A DNA stretch of 64,000 nt from Metopolophium dirhodum (lineage: Eukaryota; Arthropoda; Insecta; Hemiptera; Aphididae): NCBI RefSeq assembly GCF_019925205.1, contig NC_083560.1:40780270-40844269 (forward strand), given 5' to 3'. Every line of letters begins with the position of its first letter. Position 1 is the first letter of the stretch. Position numbers and translations under genes: made by a program. Below, piece by piece: positions 52,341 to 62,129 of the stretch. The notes below the pieces were generated by a model. It did not search any database. It was given only the letters and a program-made list of their open reading frames with translations, and was not told the DNA's origin.

Positions 52341-52462
52341 GTGAACGTATAGCCTAGTGGGTTAGCGCGTGTAGCAATAATTTAAATGTTTTCAGGTAAC
52401 AGGTAAGTATATGTAATTCTCCGCTCTACTACATGCAGTAGCCGACTATGCTATACGTTCAC
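52341..52462 (+). ncRNA. Candidate Pol III-type hairpin RNA
   Basis: The 5' arm GTGAACGTATAGCCTAGT (52341-52358) pairs at 17 of 18 positions with ACTATGCTATACGTTCAC (52445-52462). The A-box-like TAGCCTAGTGG at 52350-52360 fits TRGCNNAGYGG, and T-runs follow the stem at 52464-52469 and from 52473. No clear B-box (GGTTCGANNCC) was found; GGTAACAGG lies at the expected distance. Position and stem are conserved in both arms. Confidence 0.4.
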
Positions 52463-52505
52463 ATTTTTTGCATTTTTTTTTTTTTTTTTATCTATCAAGT
52501 TTAGT

Positions 52506-52541
52506 ATATAATACGCTTGCAAAGTAAAAACGCTTTCAGTT
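52506..52541 (+). promoter_or_regulatory. TATA plus TCAGTT promoter of the PC4-like gene
   Basis: TATATAAT at 52506-52513 and TCAGTT near 52536-52541, about 31 nt apart, 110 nt before the ATG. Confidence 0.65.
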
Positions 52542-52650
52542 CAAAGTATATCCCTCATCGGTTATATTATATCAAATTTTTAAAAAAAATAATTACGTTT
52601 ATAGTTTAAAGGTTTTTTAATTATTAAAAAGAAAAGAACTTTAATTTGTT

Positions 52651-53271
52651 ATGGGTCTACCGGTAATTGTGTCAAAATCGGTATTTGACATACGTCCATT
52701 TGGTAAGAGAAGTGTTACGGTTGGACTATTAATCAGCAAACAAATTTCAATTATTGTGTTATTAGAGTGTAAGTTAACGAAAAAAATTATTACATTAAAT
52801 TTAGAGCAATGGTGTACGCTCATGTCTGAATCTAATTACATTTCAATTACTAACAACTTACATACCAGATGTAGACGTGTAAGAATTACTGAGAACTTCA
52901 CATATTCAATTAATGTGAAGCAGAGTTCAATAACCTTGCATATAAATGATGATTATATTACACTCTCGCATATAGATTTCTGCAGACTAAAACAACTTCA
53001 ACATTGTGTCGACCTTTATATCGCAGAAAAACAGAAACGTCTACCGAGTTTTCAAGCAACATTCGATGCAGCTTACGAACTGATTAAAAACAATGTCCGT
53101 GGTTTACCCATCAGTTGCCAGAGAAACGAATTCACAAACCAGTATATACAGAACTATAATTTTAGTTATTATTCTCATCTACAAAACGATGACACTTCAT
53201 TTTTGTATGAGATTTTACAATTTCATTTTAATGTAATGTCTGACATGATTTTACAGGACTTAATAGTATGA
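52651..53271 (+). CDS. PC4-like 206-residue protein
   Basis: Best-preserved copy; starts MGLPVIVSKSVFD. KKIITLNLEQWCTLMSES (residues ~48-65) resembles the strand-helix end of PC4, the single-stranded-DNA-binding coactivator fold; a similar layout recurs at DDYITLSHIDFCRLKQL (~100-117), suggesting an internal duplication. The C-terminal third, with GLPISCQRNEF and QNDDTSFLYEI, has no match I know. The arm copies are clearly similar over the full length, with differences spread as expected of selection on protein. It is convergent with gene E. Confidence 0.65.
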   Translation: MGLPVIVSKSVFDIRPFGKRSVTVGLLISKQISIIVLLECKLTKKIITLNLEQWCTLMSESNYISITNNLHTRCRRVRITENFTYSINVKQSSITLHINDDYITLSHIDFCRLKQLQHCVDLYIAEKQKRLPSFQATFDAAYELIKNNVRGLPISCQRNEFTNQYIQNYNFSYYSHLQNDDTSFLYEILQFHFNVMSDMILQDLIV

Positions 53272-53352
53272 TATAATACAAATTCATTTATATTTATGTA
53301 TTGTTTTTTTTATTAAATAAATAAAAATATTTTTATACTACATTTTTTTTTT

Positions 53353-54309
53353 TCATGCAGCTAATTTATTTCTTATTGTTCGACGTTCAGGGTCTTTCAA
53401 AATTACATCAAATATAACCTGCATGGTCTCGTTTAAACTGATATTGAGAGTTTGATCTTTCGACTTGTCCGATGTCGTCACCTTGACAGATGCCTCAGAG
53501 TGTCGCCACCTGCAACATAAATTAATTATTCAATCAGTTAAGCAGTGAATAAAAACTAATGATTTTTTTCATTTAGCAATAGTTTTTTATTTAAAAAATA
53601 AACCAAAGTCTAGTCTATACCTTTCCTTTGTTGGGACGTTGTGTATATTCGCACACTTGTAATGTGTTATCGTCCAATAATCCGTTGGCTTTTCGTCAGG
53701 ATTAAATTGGCTTTTGATGGTAGCCAAACCATCTCCCTGACGAAAAGTGACAGAATTAAAAATCTCTTCATCAAATTCTTCCGCCCGCAATTTCTCTTCG
53801 AGAATTTCTCTGTATGATGAACTCTAAAAAAAAAACAAATAAATAAATTCATGCCATAATTCATAACCTTAGAATATTAGATAAAGTATTAATATGATAA
53901 ATTATTATTTATCTTACTGTTTTCATCTGTTTTTTTCTGTTTTTTTTGTCTACTGTTTTTTCAGCCCCTCTTTTTAACGATGTTTTGACCTGCTTTGAAG
54001 TAGAAGGCTTCATTTTTGTGTCCAGGGACTCAAATTCGTTCTATAAAACATAAACTAAGGTGAATAACTATAAATGTATGAGTGGCTTACAGCCGATCTC
54101 TAAAACAATATTGAGCAACGTTACAGTCACACTCTAATTATTATTTAATTTTAATATTATGTTTAAAATAAAGTTATAATCAACCACGAATTTATTATAA
54201 CCATAGCGTTGAGTAGTTTTACGACTGACCTCCAATTTGCTTTAGTTATTAAAGTGATTCAATTACTAACCTCTGATCCGGAATCGATGATCGAAGTTCT
54301 GTAAGACAT
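53353..54309 (-). CDS. Gene E, intact four-exon gene of unknown function
   Basis: Exons 54309-54271, 54040-53918, 53823-53621 and 53510-53353, all with GT...AG borders and an open frame throughout (about 174 residues). Exon 2 encodes a Lys-rich, probably nuclear-targeting region (KKNRKKQMK). Exon 3 has FNSVTFRQGDGLATIK and YWTITHYKC; exon 4 has NISLNETMQVIFDVIL and ends RNKLAA. No named domain recognised; the beta-rich core might be a nucleic-acid-binding fold. TATA and CAGT lie upstream at 54399-54358. Confidence 0.75.
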
Positions 54310-54357
54310 CTTGAAGCTGAATTGTTATAGATGATGAAGAAGTTCTAGTTGTTGAAT

Positions 54358-54399
54358 GTTGACTGTAATATTGCTGTTAATACGCTAGCCTTATATACT
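54358..54399 (-). promoter_or_regulatory. TATA plus CAGT core promoter of gene E
   Basis: The minus strand reads AGTATATAAGG (54399-54389) and TTACAGTCAAC (54368-54358), about 30 nt apart and 50 nt before the ATG. The same divergent layout occurs in the arm copies. Confidence 0.65.
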
Positions 54400-54765
54400 G
54401 TAATGTTTCCACTACCATAGCAACTTTGAAATGTGGAATATTCATAGCAATGTTCATTAAACCAGCCAACGCCCTTAATTTGACCTCTTATTAATATTAG
54501 TTTTATTCCACCAACGGTCTTATACGACCTCCTATCGATACTAGTTTTTATTCGGACAACGCCCCAAAATTTGACCTAGCTATTTTTAAATGAATATTCC
54601 GGACTACGGTCAACACCAATACAAACATTATATATTATAATTACTATTACTACAAAATAACTTAGTTGTTTTTAAAATTAATATTACATGAACAGGTCAT
54701 ACGATTTCTTCGAATAGAATGTAAGTTTTAAACGATAACTAGGAAAGTAGGAGATGATTCTCGAC
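54400..54765. other. Intergenic region between divergent promoters
   Basis: No gene. Repeated motifs such as (A/G)CGCC...AATTTGACCT (54470, 54560) and TTATACGACC suggest shared control elements for gene E and the plus-strand leader. Confidence 0.4.
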
Positions 54766-54803
54766 TATATAACGCAGCATTTGATAGTCAAACGATATCA
54801 GTC
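54766..54803 (+). promoter_or_regulatory. TATA plus TCAGTC core promoter
   Basis: TATATAA at 54766-54772 and TCAGTC at 54798-54803, 32 nt apart, opening the repeated leader exon. Confidence 0.7.
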
Positions 54804-55020
54804 CAGCTTGTGTTCTCTACCAGCAACAACAAGCGGCAGTCATTCACCATCGAACATTGAAAATACTTCAATCCTACCAAGTTTACCAGTCCAGCATCGA
54901 CATCATCAATAAGGATTCATCACTCAACATTGGAAAATACTTCAAACCTACACAGTTTACCAGTCCAACACCGGCATCATCAACAGTCATTCGTCTCTAA
55001 ATATTAGAAAATACTTTAAT
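54800..55020 (+). other. Non-coding leader exon with threefold repeat
   Basis: About 220 nt with three related ~65-nt segments (CATTGAAAATACTTCAA, CATTGGAAAATACTTCAAACC, ATATTAGAAAATACTTTAA, each preceded by CAGTCCA(G/A)CA-like sequence). It ends in a consensus donor, AT/GTAAGTACC at 55021. No ATG-led ORF of note. Downstream 3' splice sites at 60840, 61621 and 62121 could each join it. Confidence 0.6.
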
Positions 55021-55438
55021 GTAAGTACCTATTTATTTCATTATTTATATATTTTTTTTAAAAAAAATCATCTTATCGAATCTAAAACTCCACATCTTTA
55101 CCAGTTTTTAAACGAAAAAATAATACACGATAGCAAAAAACATAACATAACATAAGCGTTTAGGGAAGTGGTTATAATGAACCGATATTCAATAGTTTTA
55201 TCAGTAATTTTAATATTAAATGTATAAGGTTTTTATAATTAATTTTTTTTTTTTAAAAAAAATGGTCTTTTTTAAAATTTAAAAGATTGATTAATTAAAA
55301 TATCTATGTTTATCATGTTGTATATTAAATGGTTAAAAAAATGTTAGAAAGTTGAAATAAGTTGAAAAAAAAAACAAGTGTATACAGTATGTATATGATT
55401 ATAATTATATGAATAACATAATATAAAAACTTGATTAT
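55021..55438 (+). other. Intron start, interrupted by a Helitron
   Basis: AT-rich. A ~150-bp stretch ending AACTTGATTA is repeated in diverged form at 60600-60716. No gene. Confidence 0.5.
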
Positions 55439-58400
55439 CTATTATATAAAAATAAGTCCGGTTTTCCTCCCTGACGCTATAACTCCAGAACGCACGAACC
55501 GATTTCCACGGTTTTGCATTCGTTGGAAAGGTCTTGGGCTCCGTGAGGTTTATAGCAAAGAAAATTCTGGAAAATTCAGGAAAAATTCAACAGAAAAGTG
55601 GGGAAATCGTTTTTCACATACAGCGCCATCTATTATACATAGCATGTACTTCAAACCAATAGCAACGGTGCGTGATAAAGTGTTTGACAGATAGTCATTA
55701 TTCTCTGCTCAGTTAATTTCATTTAAGCTCAGTGTAAATTTTGTGGAGCGTGCATTTGAAGTTAAAATCAACACTCTGTCCATAGTCCAAAATGCCTAGA
55801 GAACGACGTGCGAACATCGGCCGCCGCACAAGACATGCAAGCCAGCAACAAGTCTATTCAAGGAACTTAAGAGAAGAAAGACAAAATATAATAAGAGAAA
55901 ATGACCGATTGAGACATCGCGTGAGCACACGAAGATCATTGGCATCATACAATCGCTTGGCATTCCAATATGATCCCACTGCGAACTACAGTGATGATGA
56001 AAATTTGGATATTGGACGAATGACGACTATATGCCGATATTGCAATGCGTTTAAGTTCAAAAGAGAAACGGTTGGATTGTGCTGCGCAAGTGGAAAAGTC
56101 AAACTGGATCCATTACTTACACCACCACAGCCACTGAAAACATTGTTTGATGGAAGTGATCCCGATTCCAGCCATTTTCTTCAACACATCCTTGAATACA
56201 ATAACTGCTTTCGCATGACTTCCTTTGGAGCTAATATCATTCGAGAAGGCGGCTTCATGCCGACTTGCAAGGTAAAAGATACAACACACATAACCAACAC
56301 ATAATTGCAACACATAACAACTTCATATACACCACACACTACACCATCACACGATTTACAATGTATTCATGAACAAATTTTAATGATTATTTGCAATTAC
56401 AGATACAAGGTCAAATATATCATTTGCATGGTTCAATGGTGCCAACCACACCAGATGAACCGCATCAATTTCTGCAAATATATTTCATTTCGTCGATGGT
56501 GGATCAGCTGAACGTGCGGTGCAATATACAGGGAGCACAACAGTTGAAGAGACGAATTATTGAACAGTTGCAAGCATTTTTTCACGCTAATAATGCTGTG
56601 GTTAATATGTTCAAAACAGCATTGGAACGAATGCCATCGGATACGCACAAATTTGTCATAAGAGCGGATTGTACTCCAACAGGTGAACATGTGCGAAGAT
56701 TCAATGCACCCACCGTTAATGATGTTGCTGCAATTATTGTTGGCGATCCAACTAAATCACGAGACATTGTCGTTCAGCGAAGAAGCAATATCATGCATCT
56801 TGTAAACGAGACACATCGTTTGTACGATGCGTTACAATATCCAATCATTTATTGGCAAGGGCAAGACGGATACGACATCACGTTGAAGATGGTCGATCCA
56901 ATTACAGGTACAATATTCACACACTAATTATTTCCATTATTACTTTTATTGGTTTCCATTAACAATTCATTTAATTTTGCATTTTCAGGAGTATCAACGA
57001 ATAATAAAAATCTAAGCGCAATGAATTACTATGCGTATCGTATGATGATTCGTACACATGAGGAGAATGTCATTCTGAAGTGCGGTCGGCTATTCCAGCA
57101 ATTCGCTGTCAACATGTATGTCAAAGTCGAGACCGAACGTTTAGCGTTCATCAGATTCAATCAGCCAAAGCTACGATCTGAGGACTATATACACTTGCGT
57201 GATGCTATTCATTCAGATTGTGATGTTCAGAATATTGGACGACTGACGGTTCCCATCAACTTATATCGGAAGCCCACGCCACATGCACGAATACGCTCAA
57301 GACGCTATGACGTACGTGCGAAATTATGGAACTCCGGATTTATTTATTACGGTCACATGCAATCCGAAGTGGACGGAAATTGAACGCGAGTTGGAACCGG
57401 GTCAAAAACCGCAAGATCGCCATGACATAATCGCCAGAGTATTTCAGCAAAAACTCAAGGTTATGATGGATGTGCTTACTAAGTATCGAGTTTTTGGTGA
57501 CACACGTTGTTATATGTACTCGGTGGAATGGCAGAAGCGTGGACTACCGCATGCTCATATCCTAATTTGGTTGCTGAACAAATTACATTCAAATGAAGTG
57601 GATGACATCATATCAGCTGAAATTCCTGATCCAGTCACTGATCCCCGTCTACACGACATTGTGACGACACAGATGGTGCATGGACCGTGCGGTGCATTAA
57701 ATCCATTATCGCCTTGCATGGCTGATGGAAAGTGCACAAAACGATATCCGCGACCGTTAGTTGCTGAAACAGTCACAGGGAACGATGGATATCCAGTTTA
57801 TCGTCGGCGTTCAAAAGAAGATAACGGTCGAACTATCAAAGTTAAAGTTCAAAATCAAGAGATTGAGATCGGAAATGAATTCATTGTACCATATTGCCCG
57901 CTGCTATCACGAATTTTCGAAACACATGCAAACGTTGAGAGTTGTCATTCGGCCAAATCAATCAAATATTTGTGCAAGTACGTCACAAAAGGCAGCGACA
58001 TGGCTGTGTTTGGTATTGCGTCGGAAAATGTGAATGACGAAATCAGCAACTTCCAAATGGGCAGATACGTCAGTACTAATGAAGCACTGTGGCGATTATT
58101 GTCATTTCAAATTCATGAAAGATATCCCACAGTTGTACATTTACCAGTGCATTTGGAAAATGGCCAAAGAGTTTACTTCACTGAGGCTAATGCGGCACAA
58201 CGAGTTGAGAGACCACCATCGACAACATTGACTAGCTTCTTTGCAATGTGTGAAGCAGATCCATTCGCAGCGACGCTGATGTACGTTGAAATGCCCAAGT
58301 ATTACACTTGGAATCAATCAACAAAGAAATTCCAACGTCACAAACAAGGAACCCCAGTTCCAGACTGGCCACAGGTGTTTTCAACTGATGCACTAGGTCG

Positions 58401-60508
58401 TATGTACACTGTTCATCCTAGAAACGATGAATGTTTTTATTTGCGACTGCTGTTAGTAAATGTACGTGGACCGAAATCATTTGCGCATTTGAAAACTGTG
58501 AATGGCCACCAATGCCAAACATATCGAGAAGCATGTCAACTATTGGGTTTGCTGGAGAACGATTCTCATTGGGATTTAACACTTGCAGATTCAGTTGTTT
58601 CATCAAATGCGTACCAAATACGAACGCTGTTCGCAATTATCATCACCACATGTTTTCCTTCACAACCAATTCAGTTATGGAACAAATACAAAGACGCCAT
58701 ATGTGAAGATATCTTGCATCGCTTGCGTATTCAAACGAATAATCCTGACATCCAAATAACCGATGAAATCTACAATGAAGGATTGATTCTGATTGAGGAT
58801 CAATGCTTGACTATTGCAAACAAGCTACTGATTGAAGTAGGAATGATTGCGCCAAATCGATCGATGCACGATGCATTCAACCAAGAATTAAATCGAGAGC
58901 TGCAATACAATGTTGATACATTGCAGGAATTCGTTAGAAATAATGTTCCGTTGCTGAATGAACAGCAAAAACAAGTATACAAAACATTAATGCAAGCGGT
59001 GGACAATAATACTGGTGGTCTATTCTTCCTGGATGCACCTGGAGGAACAGGGAAAACATTTGTCATTTCATTGATTTTGGCCACTATTCGATCAAGATGT
59101 GACATAGCTTTGGCGTTAGCATCATCTGGAATTGCGGCGACTCTTCTAGATGGCGGTCGTACTGCACATTCTGCGCTTAAGTTGCCACTCAATTTAAACA
59201 CAATTGATACTCCAACGTGCAATATTTCCCGATCCAGTGCAATGGGAAAATTGTTAATGCAATGCAAGCTCATTGTTTGGGATGAGTGCACAATGGCACA
59301 TAAGAAATCACTTGAAGCACTTAACTTCACACTGAAGGATCTTCGGAGAAATAACAACATCTTTGGCGGCTTGATGATATTGTTGGCAGGCGATTTCAGG
59401 CAGACGTTGCCAGTAGTTCCCCGTGGAACGCCTGCAGATGAATTGAATGCTTGCCTAAAGGCATCACCTTTATGGAATAACGTAAAAACATTATCGCTAA
59501 CCACTAATATGAGAGTTCAACTTCAAAATGATCAAAGTGCTGCACAATTTTCCAAACAATTGTTAGATCTTGGAAATGGAAAAGTCCCAGTTGATGCGAC
59601 ATCTGGATTAATTACTCTTACCAACGACTTTTGCCGATTTGTAGACACTCAATTAGTTCTTATTGAAAATGTTTTCCCAAACATTAGTGAGAATTATAAG
59701 AATTATGCTTGGTTAAGTCAACGAGCAATTCTTGCAGCAAAGAATAATGATGTCCACGCACTGAATTTCACCATTCAATCAAAAATTGCTGGCGATTTGG
59801 TGACATACAAATCCGTTGATTCAATAACAAATCCCGATGATGTAGTAAATTATCCAACGGAGTTTTTGAACTCTCTGGAGATACCAGGATTTCCACCACA
59901 TAACTTGCAACTGAAAGTTGGTACAGTTATTTTGATACTGCGTAATTTGAATCCACCGCGACTTTGCAACGGTACTCGACTTTCGGTAAAGAGACTTATG
60001 CCGAATTTAATTGAGGCAACCATTATTAACGGAAAGTACGCAGGTGAAAATGTATGTATTCCTCGAATACCAATGATTCCGACTGATCTTCCGTTTGACT
60101 TCAAACGATTGCAATTCCCAGTTCGCCTTGCGTTCGCAATGACAATTAATAAATCGCAAGGCCAATCGCTTAGTGTTTGCGGGATAAATTTGGAAAATCA
60201 TTGTTTTTCACATGGACAGTTATACGTTGCGTGTTCACGAGTTGGGAAACCATCCGCTTTGTTTGTGTTAACGTCAGACCAAAAAACAAAAAATGTGGTT
60301 TACCAAAAAGCACTACAATGAAACAATTAAATAACACTTCATTTTAGTAGGTAATTGAAATGAATTTATTACTGTTGTGAAATGAAATAAATATTTTCCT
60401 TTTCAAATATATAACAAAAAAAAATTTTTTTCTTTATCTTTAAATCACCAAACGAAATGTTACATAAAACGAATCTGGTGGCGAAACGGAGTTCGCCGGG
60501 TCTGCTAG
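55439..60508 (+). mobile_element. Helitron with both termini
   Basis: The 5' end TCTATTATATAAAAATAAG sits after an A, and the 3' end is CTAG at 60505-60508 before a T, the A/T insertion rule of Helitrons. A 6-bp stem hairpin, GGCGAA-ACGGAG-TTCGCC (60480-60497), lies 11 nt from the end. It encodes a Rep-helicase on the same strand. About 5.1 kb. Confidence 0.95.
55792..60321 (+). pseudogene. Helitron Rep/helicase, three exons and one frameshift
   Basis: Exon 1 55792-56271 (basic N terminus, Cys motif CRYCNAF ... GLCCASG), exon 2 56403-56907, exon 3 from 56989, with GT...AG introns. A one-base shift near 57248 moves into the long frame from 57283 to 60321. Rep HUH domain: FITVTCNPKW, GLPHAHILIW with the two His, and YLCKYVTKG. 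Pif1-like SF1 helicase: APGGTGKT, VWDECT, GDFRQTLPVV and TINKSQGQSL to the C terminus. Rep nicks and joins single strands for rolling-circle transposition. Apart from the single frameshift the protein looks complete. Confidence 0.92.
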
Positions 60509-60840
60509 TTATAATATATAAAATATAGACATATTAGCTTACATTAAATTATTCACTATGCTGACTGATATATTATAGTCATTTTAACTACCATAATGTA
60601 TATTTAATGATTAAAAAATGCTAAAAAGTAGGGATACGTTTAAAAACAAGTTTGTATTCCGTATACAGTATGTAAATGATTATATTTATTGAATAACATG
60701 ATGTAAAACTTGATTATCAGCTAACTTTAAATTATACGCAATGCTAGTTGATATAGGAACCAGTTTCTAATTATCAGATTTTTTTTAAACATATTTCTTT
60801 ATATATATTAGTTCTAACATTTTTTTAACCATTTTAGATA
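60509..60840 (+). other. Intron remainder with 3' splice site
   Basis: AT-rich repeat of the 55280-55435 type, then a pyrimidine-rich stretch and ACCATTTTAG at 60829-60838, just before the next ATG. Confidence 0.5.
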
Positions 60841-61146
60841 ATGAATTCTTACAATGATATTTTAAACGAAATAGACTATTATAAACAAATGATTGAAAGT
60901 TATACAGAAACGGATGAAAAAGACCATTTCATGAGAAGATGGAGACTTAAACAGAATAAAAAAAATATTAAAAATATAAAATATCAATTGTTTTTAACTA
61001 AAATAAGTCCTTCTCCTTCTCTCGATGTAACTTATATTAACGAATATTATATACATACATGTGTATTAAAAGAAAAATTGCTTTTTTTAAAAGAAGAGAA
61101 AGAAAAGATCCTTATATTTTATCGTTCTAGATGTACCGACTATTAG
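60841..61146 (+). CDS. Coiled-coil protein (101 residues)
   Basis: Starts MNSYNDILNEIDYYK three bases after a 3' splice site. Charged helices at residues 3-25 and 70-95 flank a Lys-rich stretch. The YINEYYIHTCVLKEKL segment echoes the tail of the CC family. It matches the position of the two-exon or CC genes in the arms but is diverged. Function unknown. Confidence 0.6.
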   Translation: MNSYNDILNEIDYYKQMIESYTETDEKDHFMRRWRLKQNKKNIKNIKYQLFLTKISPSPSLDVTYINEYYIHTCVLKEKLLFLKEEKEKILIFYRSRCTDY

Positions 61147-61654
61147 CAATGTATAAATAATTTTAATATGCAGATACAAAATCTTAATTATCAGTTACAG
61201 GAATTGGGTACAATCTGTTAAAAACAAAATAAGATTATATTTTTTTTAATATAAAGTATTGTATTTATTATGTTTATGTTTAAAAAATAATTTGATGATA
61301 GACACATGTAAATAAATAAACATTCTAAACTAAAAGTTTTTTGTTCACTTTCTTATTCAATTATTTAATTGTAAATAAGCTAAATATACCAACCATACAA
61401 AAAAATGTTTTATTTATTAATTGAAGTAAACATGACATAATAATCACAAACTAATGTTTATAGATGATGTATAATTTATTTTAATTTGTTGATAGTATTT
61501 ATACATATCTGTGAATACATAAGCTAGTCTATTATTATAAGTATTATTCACTAATTAATATACACTATTTTATTTTTTTATTACTATCAGTTAGTGTATA
61601 AAAAAAACTATGAAATTTTCAGAATAAAAAAAAAAAAAAAAAAAAAAAAAAATA
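61147..61654. other. AT-rich spacer
   Basis: No gene seen. It ends with ATTTTCAG at about 61621 and an A-rich run of ~27 directly before the next ATG. Confidence 0.5.
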
Positions 61655-61942
61655 ATGGAATCAAAATCATTTATTATGGATGAAATTAACGATGTTATCC
61701 GAAAGGCCGAGAAAATTGATCAAGCAATGGATGAGGCAGCAGTAGAATTTAAAAAAAAAATTAAAATTATTGATATAAAAATAAAAAAAGCGGGTTTAAA
61801 ACAAAAAAAAATAATGAATGAAAAAAAAAAGATTGCAAATGATTATTTACATTTGCTACATACAGATAAGATACGTGAAAAAAATATTCGAAAAGAATTA
61901 TCTATAGTATATGCACAGTACAATTATATGAACAATGGTTAA
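61655..61942 (+). CDS. CC-like coiled-coil protein (95 residues)
   Basis: MESKSFIMDEINDV resembles the N terminus of CC-A. Continuous Lys/Ile heptads follow, and the tail IREKNIRKELSIVYAQY matches the family's KNIQKGLNELY. It has the same setting as CC-A: splice acceptor, long A tract, ATG. Probably the CC-A/B orthologue in this copy. Confidence 0.65.
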   Translation: MESKSFIMDEINDVIRKAEKIDQAMDEAAVEFKKKIKIIDIKIKKAGLKQKKIMNEKKKIANDYLHLLHTDKIREKNIRKELSIVYAQYNYMNNG

Positions 61943-62129
61943 TAGTAATTCATAATTTTCTTGTTTTCATTTATTACTTTTTCACCTCAAAACAGCTTTT
62001 TTTATTTTTATGTCTTGTAAATATATTCTAAATGTATTAATTTATTTGAATGATATCTTAAATAAAATGATCTTTCTACATTATTATATTTTTTTTTTTT
62101 TTTTTATATATTCTATTACAGTTTCATCA

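Noticed and set aside
52341..52462. tRNA gene
   Set aside because: An A-box-like motif is present, but there is no cloverleaf, T-arm or B-box.
58800..59504. 234-codon antisense ORF in the Helitron
   Set aside because: Mirror frame of the conserved helicase domain; no independent support.
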